Source: Prado023 sp963700395
Lineage (GTDB): Bacteria > Actinomycetota > Actinomycetes > S36-B12 > CAIYMF01
Assembly (NCBI GenBank): GCA_963700395.1
Contig: CAVOXI010000002.1
Location: 186,001-250,000, forward strand
DNA: 64,000 bases
Reading direction: 5' to 3'
Shown: one piece after another, positions 8,432 to 17,610 of the stretch
Position numbering within the stretch: the first letter of the stretch is position 1
How the letters are laid out: every line of letters starts with the position of its first letter
Made by a program: the position numbers and the translations under genes
Notes under the pieces: generated by a model
What the model was told of the DNA's origin: nothing
Database searches by the model: none
What the model saw: the letters and a program-made list of their open reading frames with translations, nothing else

Positions 8432-9976
8432 TCATAGCGCAGCCCTGCGCACCGCGCGGACCGGGTCCAGGTGCGGTGTGTCGAGCAGCGACGGGTCGAA
8501 CCCGGCAGCCACCAGGTCATCCAGGCAGTGGGGGTGGTGGGCGGGGATGGCGTGCCCGTCCCGGCCGGGGGTGAACACGGTCGTGACGACCGGGCGCCCG
8601 GCCTCCCCGACGCCGTCCACCTCGATGACCTCGGCAACGAACCGCTGACGGGCGCCGCCACGCTCGGCGTCGTGACGCAGCGACAGGTGCACGATGAAGT
8701 CGATCCCGTCGGCGGCGGCCCGGTACGCGAACGAGTCGGTCATCCCACCGCCCTGCTCCAGGCAGAGGTTCACGATCCGGTCCAGCGCCTTGGTCGCCGT
8801 CCGGGCGTGCAACGTGCACATCGAGCCGTCGCCGACGCTCATCGCGTTGAGCATCGGGATCACCTCGGGACCGCGGACCTCGCCGACGATCACCCGACGC
8901 ACGTTCATCCGCAGCGCATCGACGACCAGCTCCGAGAGGCTCACCTCCCCCGACGCCCGCCCGGACGCATCGCGCTCCGAGGACCCGATCCGCGCCTCCA
9001 TGGCGACCACTCGCGGATGGCGCTCGGTGAGCTCGTGCAGGTGGAGCTCGTACTCCCGCTCGATGGTGGCGAAGCGCTCCATCGGGGAGAACTCAGCTGC
9101 CAGCGCCCTGAGCATGGTCGTCTTGCCGGCGTTCTGGGCGCCCGTGACGATGACGTTCTTGCCGGCACGGATCGCAGCCCCGAGCAACTCCGCCACAGCC
9201 CGCGACATCGAGCCCCACTCCACCAGCTGGTCGAGGGAGACGTCGCGCACGCGGTGCCGGCGGATCACCACCACCGGACGAGGGGTGACCCACGCCATGG
9301 CCGTCAGCCGCGAGCCGTCATCGAGGCGGAGGTGCAGGCTCGGGCTGGCGGTCGAGAACGAACGCTCGGCCTGGCCGGTGCGGGTCACGAGCGCCTGGAT
9401 CAGCTCGACGAGCTCGGCGTCAGAGGTGGCGACCGGCTCGGCGCGTACCTCGCGGCCGTCTGCGTAGGCGATCCAGACGTTGTCGTACCCAGTCACTTCG
9501 ATGTTCTCGATCGACGGGTCGTCGATCAGGGGCTGAAGCCGGCCCATGCCGAAGATCGCGTCCATGACACTGTCAGCGATCGCGAACTCCTCGTCCACCG
9601 TCCAGTGTCGCTGGCCCGCGTGGACTCGATCCCGCGAGCGCGTGACCAGGACGTCGGTGAGCAACGTGCGAGCCAGCTCACGGCGGGAGCGCGGGTCGGC
9701 GACCGGCGATTCCCGCAGCCGGACCGCGAGGGCGTCGGACACCTCACGGCGGACCTCGGCGACCAGGGCGTGATCGACCTCCGCCGGACGCGTCGTCCGC
9801 ACCCGCGACGCGGCATCCCGAGGGTCCTGGGCGGGGCGGGTGTCGCGTGCCTCAACAGAATCCCGCGCGGCAACCGGCGGTGCCGCGGAGACCGTCGGGC
9901 TTCCGGGCTCAGCCGACGCCAGCAGGCGGACATGGTCGGCCAGAGGGAAGGATGCGCGGACATCGGAGGGTGCCAT
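8432..9976 (-). CDS. tadA: Pilus assembly ATPase TadA/CpaF
   Basis: 514 residues; ATG 9976 overlaps the stop of the TadZ-like gene (TGATG). After a ~75-residue Pro/Ala-rich lead, the CpaF N-domain (PLIDDPSIENIEVTGYDNVWI) is followed by the Walker A motif GAQNAGKTT (residues ~280-288), the Asp-box region, Walker B-like RRVIVGEVRGPEV, and the His-box SMCTLHARTATKAL. These are the marks of secretion ATPases of the TadA/CpaF group. It powers Flp pilus assembly at the cytosolic face. Confidence 0.92.
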   Translation of the reverse strand: MAPSDVRASFPLADHVRLLASAEPGSPTVSAAPPVAARDSVEARDTRPAQDPRDAASRVRTTRPAEVDHALVAEVRREVSDALAVRLRESPVADPRSRRELARTLLTDVLVTRSRDRVHAGQRHWTVDEEFAIADSVMDAIFGMGRLQPLIDDPSIENIEVTGYDNVWIAYADGREVRAEPVATSDAELVELIQALVTRTGQAERSFSTASPSLHLRLDDGSRLTAMAWVTPRPVVVIRRHRVRDVSLDQLVEWGSMSRAVAELLGAAIRAGKNVIVTGAQNAGKTTMLRALAAEFSPMERFATIEREYELHLHELTERHPRVVAMEARIGSSERDASGRASGEVSLSELVVDALRMNVRRVIVGEVRGPEVIPMLNAMSVGDGSMCTLHARTATKALDRIVNLCLEQGGGMTDSFAYRAAADGIDFIVHLSLRHDAERGGARQRFVAEVIEVDGVGEAGRPVVTTVFTPGRDGHAIPAHHPHCLDDLVAAGFDPSLLDTPHLDPVRAVRRAAL

Positions 9977-10794
9977 CAGCGGTCCTCCCTCGATGCCGAG
10001 AGCACCGCGAGGTCCTCGCCCGCGGGGGGAGCCGGCAGGTGCAGGTCCGCCCGGGAGATCGCCAGCGCCCCGACGTGGCTGGCGACGCGAAGCACGCTGC
10101 GTGCGTACTCGCTGCGCTCGAAGCCGCGCCCGGGGCTCGCACCTTCGGAATGCACACGGGCGGCGGCCGCGTCGAACGCGATGGCGCCCACCAGCGGCGC
10201 CCCGACCGCGGTACCCACCTCCGCAGGGCGATAGGGCGACGCTGCGTCCACGACGACAAGGTGCAGGGGCACACCAGCCAACGGCCAGGCAGCCGTGAAC
10301 CGATGGGCCGCCATCACAGAGGCCAGCGTGGGGCGAACAAGCAGGAGGGCGAGGTCGCTCTCGGCCAGCCACGCCGCGCCAGCTCCCGCCCGGTCGACTC
10401 GACCGGCATCCACGAGCACGTCCGCTCCCGAATGATGAAGTGCGCCGCGAAGCTCCGACAGGACGTCCCAGGCGAGCGGCAGCGCAGCAGCACGGGCCTC
10501 GTCCGGCACTCCCGGCAGCACCCGCGCGGAGCCGTCCGCGCGCAGGCGGATCGACGACGAGTCGAGGGCGTCGAGCGCGTCCCTGCCCCGCGCGGTGGCC
10601 AGCGGAAGGATGCCCGCACCTGTCGGAACCGCTCCACGCAGGACGCCAGCGGCAGTGTCCCCGCCGATCGCGTCGGCATCCACGAGAAGCGCGCTGCGAC
10701 CTGGGTGGGCCGTGGACCACGCCATCGTGAGCGCCACCGCCGCAGTGGTCACGCCGGGCGAACCCTTCGCGCTGAGGAGGCTGACGGTGGCCAT
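9976..10794 (-). CDS. MinD/ParA-like ATPase of the tad locus (TadZ/CpaE-like)
   Basis: 272 residues from ATG 10794, one base after the SAF-gene stop. Begins VSLLSAKGSPGVTTAAVAL, a deviant Walker A (KGSPGVTT) of the ParA/MinD superfamily, followed by LLVDADAIGGD. No receiver domain is present, unlike classic CpaE. In tad loci such proteins position the assembly machine. Its place just ahead of tadA supports the role. Confidence 0.8.
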   Translation of the reverse strand: MATVSLLSAKGSPGVTTAAVALTMAWSTAHPGRSALLVDADAIGGDTAAGVLRGAVPTGAGILPLATARGRDALDALDSSSIRLRADGSARVLPGVPDEARAAALPLAWDVLSELRGALHHSGADVLVDAGRVDRAGAGAAWLAESDLALLLVRPTLASVMAAHRFTAAWPLAGVPLHLVVVDAASPYRPAEVGTAVGAPLVGAIAFDAAAARVHSEGASPGRGFERSEYARSVLRVASHVGALAISRADLHLPAPPAGEDLAVLSASREDR

Positions 10795-10795
10795 G

Positions 10796-11509
10796 TCAGT
10801 TCCCGCTCGGCTCGACAACGACAGCAACGTGACCGTTGGCTGCGGCCACCGCCAAGGCCGGCCCGTCGGCCGCGGTGGTCGTCACGTCGACGACCGTCAC
10901 CCCATTGATGTCGACGGGGCCGACTCGCACCACCGTGGCTGCGATCGAACTGGCAGCCATGACGGCTCCTGCGTCCTCGCCGGCGGCCTCGGAGTCGACC
11001 GCGAGGATCAGGTCGCCCGCGCGCAGACCACCTGCGGGCATCCGCTCAGCCGGCACGGCGATCGGCACCAGGACCCGCCCGGGGCCGGGTTCCCCCTCGG
11101 GCTCGAGCATGGAAGCGGTCAGCAGCATCCCGGGCGACAGCGCCGTGGTGGCCACCTGACCCACGACGGTGTCCCGCTCGGCTCCGGGGAGCACGTCGAC
11201 CCCAGGATCCACGGACACCCGCGCGATGGTGATGTCATCGGCGGTCAGGACCTCGCCGTAGGCCACGTCGGCGCGGACCGCGAGCACCTCCTGACGCTGG
11301 CCGGCAGCACCGACCAGCCACACGACGGTCAGCGCCCCCAGGGCGGCCAGCAGGGCGCCGAGGCCCACCAGCCACGGACGACGACGGCCGTGCACGGGGG
11401 CAAGTCCGGCCACGCGGGCGTCCATGCCCGAGATGGCCCCAGCGGTCTTGTCGGGGCCGGCCTGTGCGCGCCCACGCAGGGATCGTTCGGCCGAGGGCGT
11501 GGTGGTCAT
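10796..11509 (-). CDS. SAF-domain protein, CpaB/RcpC-like, first gene of the tad operon
   Basis: 237 residues from ATG 11509; AGGGG lies 7 nt upstream. One membrane helix at residues ~45-70 (WLVGLGALLAALGALTVVWL) is followed by an exported SAF domain (ADVAYGEVLTADDITIARV ... LSPGMLLTASML) and a beta-rich CpaB-like end. It should act outside the membrane in pilus assembly. A 334-bp gap lies upstream, so transcription of the operon probably starts there. Confidence 0.8.
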   Translation of the reverse strand: MTTTPSAERSLRGRAQAGPDKTAGAISGMDARVAGLAPVHGRRRPWLVGLGALLAALGALTVVWLVGAAGQRQEVLAVRADVAYGEVLTADDITIARVSVDPGVDVLPGAERDTVVGQVATTALSPGMLLTASMLEPEGEPGPGRVLVPIAVPAERMPAGGLRAGDLILAVDSEAAGEDAGAVMAASSIAATVVRVGPVDINGVTVVDVTTTAADGPALAVAAANGHVAVVVEPSGN

Positions 11510-11697
11510 GGTCGTTCCCCTGGGATCAGCACCGGGAGCCTCCGGCGCGACTGACGGGGCGATGCCGGCAGCTGACGGCAGAGGGCGCAGCACACTGGAC
11601 GAACCATGACGCCTTCCCCCGTACCGGCGACCAGGCACACCCGGCATACCGTCCGACAGGCCGCATAACGCGCCTGTCGGGAAAAATGGACATCGAT

Positions 11698-11725
11698 ATG
11701 GTAAAGGACGCCAGTCGAACCCCAA
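11698..11725 (-). promoter_or_regulatory. Possible promoter of the tad operon
   Basis: On the minus strand a TTGGGG (-35-like, 11725-11720), 16 nt, then TACCAT (-10-like, 11703-11698). It lies in the only AT-richer patch of the gap 11510-11843, about 190 bp before the first tad gene. The match to consensus is modest. Confidence 0.3.
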
Positions 11726-11802
11726 AACCGCGTTGCTGTCGAGGGTTTCCGCGCGGTGGTCGTCACGAGTCACCAGTGACCTGTGCGGAACCTGTGGGAA
11801 CC

Positions 11803-11830
11803 GGACCCGTGCCGGGCCCGTACCGGGACC
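11803..11830 (-). terminator. Imperfect hairpin downstream of the 295-residue unknown gene
   Basis: Arms GGACCCG (11803-11809) and CGGGACC (11824-11830), with one A/A mismatch, lie 14 bp past the stop of the upstream gene. There is no T-run. It would separate that gene from the tad operon. Confidence 0.35.
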
Positions 11831-11843
11831 GGTGCCGGGCTGC

Positions 11844-12731
11844 TCACGCGATGGCCCCGAGTCGCGCGTCCCATCCGGCCAGCCACGAACCCGGGCCGTC
11901 ACCCCAACGGACAGTCGTCGAGCGCACAGCCGCACGAACGGCAGGGTCGTCGGTGACCCAGGACCCGTGCTGGACCGCGAGCGCCAGAACCCCCGGCCAC
12001 CCACCGCCGCCCAGCAGCAGCGCTGCCAGCCGTCTCGCCTGCCACTCCGGGACCCCGAGGCGCAGCGACACCCACCGCCAGCGCGTGGTCGGTGAGCCCG
12101 ACCGCGCGGGCATTGCGTGGTCGGCCATGATGGCGATCGCGTCCTCGGCCTCCGCCCGCTCCCATCCGGCCAGAACAAGCATCTCGAGGACGGCCGAGAC
12201 CAACGGGCCGGGATCCTCCGGAAGGGCGCAGGCGGTGTCGGCGGGCTGCCACCCAACGTCCATGAGGGCCTCGAGCGACAGGCTCTGGGTCGCGATCTCC
12301 GGCGTCGCGCGTTGCGCCACTGCGGGGGCGTGACCGCTCAGGGAGGGTCCCGCCCACTGCGTGTCGACGCGCCCCGGGGAGGCGTTCCCCGGCAAGGCGT
12401 TCCCCGGCAGGACTGGGGCGACGGGGCGGGGGCCCGCATGGCGAGTGAACCCGCACTCGGCGGCGACCGCTCGGCGGACCGCCACCCAGACCATGCCGCC
12501 TGGATTCTCCGCGGTGCGCGCGGTGGGTCGCCGCAGCGCATCCCACGCCGCCTCCCAGCCTGAGGCCTCCGCCTGCTCGGCGGCGGGCCCGCGCAGACCT
12601 GACCGCCGGACCACAGGGACGACCACCGCCGAGCGGACGTGGTCGAGGAGCTGCCTGCCGGCAGCGCTGTCCCATCCGTCGAGGTCGACGCGGTGCAGCG
12701 AATCGCGCAGGAACTGGGGTGTGAGGTCCAT
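11844..12731 (-). CDS. Unrecognised 295-residue protein upstream of the tad operon
   Basis: Start ATG 12731 is chosen because GAAGGG lies 5 nt ahead; the frame is open further upstream but with poor coding character. The N-terminal 110 residues (MDLTPQFLRDSLHRVDLDGW ... AAWDALRRPTARTAENPGGMVW) are helical and faintly recall sigma-factor region 2 or other DNA-binding helices, but I cannot assign a family. A middle insert repeats LPGN-type units (15-bp DNA repeat at about 12383-12412). The rest is Trp-rich and helical. It reads toward the tad operon, so a regulatory role is possible but unproven. Confidence 0.6.
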   Translation of the reverse strand: MDLTPQFLRDSLHRVDLDGWDSAAGRQLLDHVRSAVVVPVVRRSGLRGPAAEQAEASGWEAAWDALRRPTARTAENPGGMVWVAVRRAVAAECGFTRHAGPRPVAPVLPGNALPGNASPGRVDTQWAGPSLSGHAPAVAQRATPEIATQSLSLEALMDVGWQPADTACALPEDPGPLVSAVLEMLVLAGWERAEAEDAIAIMADHAMPARSGSPTTRWRWVSLRLGVPEWQARRLAALLLGGGGWPGVLALAVQHGSWVTDDPAVRAAVRSTTVRWGDGPGSWLAGWDARLGAIA

Positions 12732-13151
12732 GGCGGCCCTTCGTGTGAGGTTGACCGCCGATCGACTCGCGGCCAGTGCGCTGCACGGTGTCAGCGCGCC
12801 ATTGCCGCAACCGTTGCCATGCCCGGGCGACCACCCCAGGTGACGACCGCGGCTGACCTGGCCGTGACCATGCAACCGCCTTCTGACCTGCGATGTCAGC
12901 GTGCCGGACGGCTGGCAACAACTCGCCCCGAGCGGACAGATCCCGGCATCGCCCCGGCATCGCCCCGGCATCGCCGCCGCCGAGTCGGGGGTTCGTGAGG
13001 AGCCGGCAACGCGAGGGCATCCGGCGCACGTTGCCCGGCAACAACCCCCGCCCGGCCCCGGCCCGCGGCACTGCCGATGGCCCCCACCCGCGCGCACTGA
13101 TGCAGATGACGGCCCGTCACAGCCGGCCGACCCACCATCGAGAGGACCCTC
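12732..13151. other. 420-bp gap between divergent genes with an 11-bp triple repeat
   Basis: No credible gene. Three perfect tandem copies of CCGGCATCGCC occur at 12943-12975. The gap must hold the promoters of both divergent transcripts; I cannot place them with confidence. GAGAGGA before 13152 is the ribosome site of the plus-strand gene. Confidence 0.5.
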
Positions 13152-13574
13152 ATGACGCCGCCCCTGTCAGCCCCCGGAACGGGACTGATCTCCGACCTGC
13201 CCGCCACGCATGCGGGGCTCTGGACTGCCATCACGATGACCCACGAGGTTGCGATGCACCTGGCGGACATGAGCGATCCTGCGTCCTCGGAGCGCCTGCA
13301 CGCGATCGCCCAGGCCTGTGCCGACGCCGCTGAGAGCCTCGCGCAATCCTGCGCGGACACGCTCGAACCGACGCGCGACCTTCCGTCCCCGTGGATCCCC
13401 GGCCCCGAGCGCCTGCCCCTGGTCAGCGCGTTGGCCAGCACCTGCATCGACCTCGCCGTCGAGCTGCTGGCCAACGAGGAGGAACCCCTGACCCCGGTCG
13501 AGGTCCTGGCCGTCACCCGGGCCGTCACGGCGCTGTGCGCCGCCCGCAGCCTCACCGAGGCGGGCGCCGAATGA
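13152..13574 (+). CDS. Unrecognised 140-residue protein
   Basis: Start ATG 13152 has GAGAGGA 5-6 nt ahead. The protein is helical and Ala/Leu-rich with no membrane segment or signal peptide, for example HLADMSDPASSERLHAIAQA and STCIDLAVELLANEEE. Its stop overlaps the next start (ATGA), so the two are probably made together. No family is recognised. Confidence 0.65.
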   Translation: MTPPLSAPGTGLISDLPATHAGLWTAITMTHEVAMHLADMSDPASSERLHAIAQACADAAESLAQSCADTLEPTRDLPSPWIPGPERLPLVSALASTCIDLAVELLANEEEPLTPVEVLAVTRAVTALCAARSLTEAGAE

Positions 13575-14906
13575 GCACCAGCCCCGCGCCTGCCCCCGCC
13601 CGACTGGCCCCGACCACCTACGCACAGCTCACCGCCCAGGCCGCCCGGTGCATCGCTCGAGCCACGGCCATCGCCGCCTCGCAGACGTCTGGCGCACGCC
13701 GGACGAGCGCCTCGGACATCAGCGCCCATCAGGACCTGGCCGCCGCGCTGGCCCACCTCGGCGAGGCGCTGACCCGGCCACTCGCCCCGATCGCAGTTGC
13801 TCCGCGGCGTCGGCGTGGAGGTCCCGATGCCCGACTCCTGCGGGCATTGGAGCCGGTTGCCCGGGCCCGAGACTGGAGTGAGCCACGCCCCGTGGATGGG
13901 CCGGGAGCGGCCCTGGCCGAAGCCGCCCTCCTGATCCGGTCGGCGGCTGACCTGTGGGCGACGCACCACTCGCTGGACGGCCGCCCACGCAGCCCCGAGG
14001 CCTCGCGAATGCGCCACCCCGCGACGCTGGGCGCGGCCTCCAGGGAGTGGCGGACACTCGTGGCCCTCGCTGCCGACGCAGCGGAGGCGATCGGCCGAGC
14101 ACTGCTCGGGCACAGGAGTCAGCGAGTCCGCCCTCGCAGATCTGCGCCGGTTCCCCCGCCCGCGCATCGAGGCCGGGGTGCCGGCGGCTCGCGAAGGGCT
14201 CCTCGACCTGACCGTCGCGCGGCCCGGCATCCGGCGTGGGCAGCTCCCCCTCGACGAGCTCTCGGATCGCGTCGCACGGCTGCGCCACCTGGCGTGGACC
14301 CTCGCCGAGGTCGGAAGCGCCCCCGCCACGGTGCAGGGCAACCTCGCCGCGATCAGCATCTCGCTGCACATGGCCGCTGCGAAGGCACACCGGTCGCTGG
14401 CCGAGCATGCGCCCACCCGCCAGGCACGTGCTCGCCACGTCGACGCCGCCGCGCAGGCCGAGGAGGCGGAGATGCGCTGGCGGGAGGTTGCTGCGCACGT
14501 CCAGGCACTGCGCACACCGCACCCGAGCGCCCACCCGATCCAGATCGAGCGGCTGGACATCGAACGCCTGCTGAGCCGGGCCGTCCCGAGCGGGGTACCG
14601 CTGGCAAGGCCGGAGGTGGGCTGGGCCCTGAGCCGCATCGCCGAGTCCTTCACCGAAGTGGCCGAGCACAACGCCACCGCGCTCCGGGCCGCCCAGGACC
14701 GGGGCGACCTCCTCCTGGTCGGGCGAGCGATCCCGACCGACGCGCTGTCCCGGCGGCCGGACCTGCTGCAGGCACGCCTCACGGGCCAGGTCATCCCGGC
14801 CCCCACAGCCATGATCACGCGGCTCGAGTCCAGCTACCGCGCCATCAGCCGGCACGGGCAGCGGGCGGCAGAGGACTCCCCGGACGTCTCACCCCCGGCG
14901 GCGTGA
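13571..14906 (+). CDS. Unrecognised ~445-residue protein (one frameshift)
   Basis: Starts with MSTSPAPAPARLAPTTYAQL at 13571, overlapping the gene before. It is read in one frame to about 14105-14115 and then in another (from SESALADLRRFPRPRIEAG) to the stop at 14906. The break is a single-base shift. The product is soluble, helical and Ala/Arg-rich, with repeated helical segments (LAWTLAEVGSAPATV, HVDAAAQAEEAEMRWREV). I do not recognise it. Coupled to the preceding small gene, it may form a two-protein complex. Confidence 0.6.
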
Positions 14907-15050
14907 GCGGACTCGCACGCCTCCGACGGGACCTCCGACCCGGCACAACGACCCGATTCGAGGGCCAGACGCCTCTCAAGTCACGGCGCCGGCGCGGCGA
15001 TGCCCCAAGCGACGGCGATTGCCGCCCTTCCCCATCCGATTGGACGCCCC

Positions 15051-16255
15051 ATGCCTCTGCCTCGGCCTCATGCGCGCACCTGGTCGCCCTCCGGGGTTCG
15101 GGCGGGCATCGCGCTGGCGTTGCTCACCATGGTCGCGCTCGTGGCTGGGGGGCGTCCCCGGCCAGCGCTGCGCCCGCACCGGTGCGTCCCACCCAGGTGT
15201 CAGCGGTGGGGCTGGACTCGGCGGCCGTCGTCAGCTGGCGCAAGTCATCGTCGAAGAAGGTCCGCGCCTACCAGGTGCGCTCGTCCAAGAACGGCGGGAA
15301 GTCCTGGTCGGCGCCCCGACGCACCAAGGGCACCTCGTTGCGGATCAACGGACTACGCAATGGTGCGGCCTACACTTTCAAGGTGAGGGCACTGTCCAAG
15401 TCCCGGCACAGCCGCTGGTCACGACGTTCCGCCCCTGTCGTCGCGGCAGCGAGGACGGCCTCCTCCACCGGCAAGGTCTCCGGCGTCTACTGGACCGGAT
15501 GGAACCCGGAGCCGGGCCTCGCGGCGCTCCCCGGAGGCTTCAACCTCGCGTACCTGTTCGCAGCGCACAACAGCACAGGCGGCCGCGTCACCTGGGACTA
15601 CGCCCGCCCGACGGGCATCGAGACCGTCCGTGCCCGGGGCATGAAGGTACTGCTCTCGACTGGGGGGGCCGGGTCGGGGATCTCCTTCGACTCGCGTGGG
15701 ACCAGCACCGAGTTCGTCGACTCCATCGAGGCGATCAACGCCTCCTGGGGCGGCACCCGCAGCGCACCCGCCTTCGACGGGGTGGACCTGAACACCTTCG
15801 AGGCCTCGGCCGTGCCCAACACCAGCGAGTACCTGTGGATCGCCCAGGAGCTCAAGCGTCGCTTCGGCGCGCAGTTCCTGATCACCTGCCCGCCGGCGCC
15901 GTGGAAGCAGGCGGACCGGGACTTCGCCAGGACCATGCTCGCGGCCGGCGCCATGGACTACGTCGCCCCCCAGTACTACGACGGCCCGGGCCTGTCCGAC
16001 CCGACGTACATCGCCTCCTCGGTGCGCACCTGGATCACCGACATCGCGGCAGGGGACGCCAGCAGGGTGGTCATCGGATTCGGGATCTCCCCCGGCTCCG
16101 CCAACTACTCCACCACCGCCCAGGTCGCCCAGGCCTGGCAGCAGGTCGAGGCCGAGTTCCCGGCGATCCGTGGGGCCTTCGTGTGGAGCCACAGCGGCGA
16201 CGCCGCGAACGGCTGGGGATTCGCGACGGCGATCTCGCCGCTGATCCTCTCCTGA
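15051..16255 (+). CDS. Secreted GH18 (chitinase-like) protein with one fibronectin-III domain (frameshift in a G-run)
   Basis: A signal peptide (start 15051, alternatively 15000 in the same frame; GIALALLTMVALVAG) is followed by a run of six G near 15147; four or seven would keep frame with the mature protein (SPASAAPAPVRPTQVSAV). Then an Fn3 domain of ~85 residues (KVRAYQVRSSKNGGKSW) and a GH18-type barrel (GKVSGVYWTGWNPEPG to the end). The SxGG motif is present as LLSTGGAG. The catalytic motif, normally DGxDxDxE, reads DGVDLNTFE, with Asn for Asp and one extra residue. Activity on chitin is therefore uncertain. Confidence 0.8.
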
Positions 16256-16274
16256 CCCCGCGCCTGGGGGTCGG

Positions 16275-17504
16275 TCAGTCGCAGGGCTGGCCGCGCACGG
16301 GCACTCCGCCGCCGGAGTAGGTGCGCATCTGTGCGGCGGTGATCGAGGTCCACCCGGAGAAGGTGCCCGTGGCGGGGTCCCACGTCACGGCCAGCGGCGA
16401 CCACGTCCCGGACTCGCCACGGTACTCGAGCTGCCCTCCCGCGTCGGTGAGTCGGCCGCGCACGGTGAACCACTCGCTGTAGAACGCGCCGCCGGTCCCC
16501 GCGACATCACCGTCCCTCACGTTGAGGACGAGGAAGGACCCAAGCGTGGGATTGGTGCCGCTCAGGTCGGACACGAGGTACAGGCACTTCCCCGCCGGAA
16601 GCAGGCACGCGGGCAGCGAGTCCCGCTGACCTGTCGGGTGCTGGGTCCTGCCTTTCGGGTGGTAGATCTTGACCCAGTCGACGTCCCCCAGGCGCCTCAG
16701 CGTGGGCAGGATCGAGTCGGCGATCGTGAAGCTGCCAGTACCCGTGCACCCACCGGTCAGCCGCAGCCGGGCGACGCCCCTGGAGATTGTCGGGGCCGTG
16801 AACCCGGTCGCCCCGGAGGTGACCAGTCGAAGCCCGTCCGCCTGCTCCGCCAGCGTGGGACCCGCGAAGATCCGGTCCAGCAGGCCGGTTGCCGCACCCC
16901 CGTTCGGGACCGGCCGACGCACCGTCACCCTCGCGGACCTGCCGGCTGCGACGTCACTGTCCATGAACGTGACCCGCCGGGTCGTCCAGGAGAAGTCGGT
17001 CGAGACGTCGATCGCGATGCGCCCAGGGTTGGTCAGGCGGTGCACGCGGAAGGGCATCTTCCTGGCCAGCCCGATCCCCATCGTGACGACGGCCTCGAAG
17101 TCACCCGCCCCGCGCAGTGCCATCACGTTCGGCAGGGCGAACGCCTGGTCGAGGGCGACCGTCGGCGCACCGTCCTCGAAGTGGGCCTGTGCGCCCTTGA
17201 GCTGAACCTGGATGATCGCCCGCCCGGGCACCGGGACGCGCTTCCCCGAGCCGTCGCCGATCAGCTTCGGCACGAGGGCGACGTTGGCTCGGGGAGCCTT
17301 CCTGGTGTCGAACTCGAGCACGAAGCGGTCATATCCCGGATGGTGTGCGGCACGGATCGCGACGATCGTCGACACCGAGGTGGCAGCGGCCCGCTCCGAC
17401 GCGACAGTGCCCGCGTCCACGGGCGACCCCGGCACGGCCAGCACCAGGGCAAGGGATCCGACAGCCGCGACGATGCCTCGGACCCACGATTCACGCGACC
17501 ACAT
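16275..17504 (-). CDS. Secreted AMIN-like plus GerMN-like domain protein
   Basis: 409 residues with signal peptide (GIVAAVGSLALVLAVPGSPVDAG). Residues ~45-165 form an AMIN-like domain (HHPGYDRFVLEFDTR ... NPGRIAIDV), a cell-envelope binding module. The middle (LADLPA-type arrangement around LLDRIFAGPTLAEQADGLRL) resembles a GerMN domain, and a further beta-rich part (GCTGTGSFTIADSILPTLRRLGDVDWVKIYHPKG) ends with a cysteine-containing tail. It is likely attached to or acts on the wall. It converges with the GH18 gene, 19 bp apart. Confidence 0.7.
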   Translation of the reverse strand: MWSRESWVRGIVAAVGSLALVLAVPGSPVDAGTVASERAAATSVSTIVAIRAAHHPGYDRFVLEFDTRKAPRANVALVPKLIGDGSGKRVPVPGRAIIQVQLKGAQAHFEDGAPTVALDQAFALPNVMALRGAGDFEAVVTMGIGLARKMPFRVHRLTNPGRIAIDVSTDFSWTTRRVTFMDSDVAAGRSARVTVRRPVPNGGAATGLLDRIFAGPTLAEQADGLRLVTSGATGFTAPTISRGVARLRLTGGCTGTGSFTIADSILPTLRRLGDVDWVKIYHPKGRTQHPTGQRDSLPACLLPAGKCLYLVSDLSGTNPTLGSFLVLNVRDGDVAGTGGAFYSEWFTVRGRLTDAGGQLEYRGESGTWSPLAVTWDPATGTFSGWTSITAAQMRTYSGGGVPVRGQPCD

Positions 17505-17610
17505 GGCAGCCCCCTCAACCGGGTGCCGAGCCCGCCAACGGGTTCGTTGCGCCCCCCGGACAGTTCCATCATGGTCCGCAGGCCGTGGTCAGGGGAAGGA
17601 CCGAACGACC

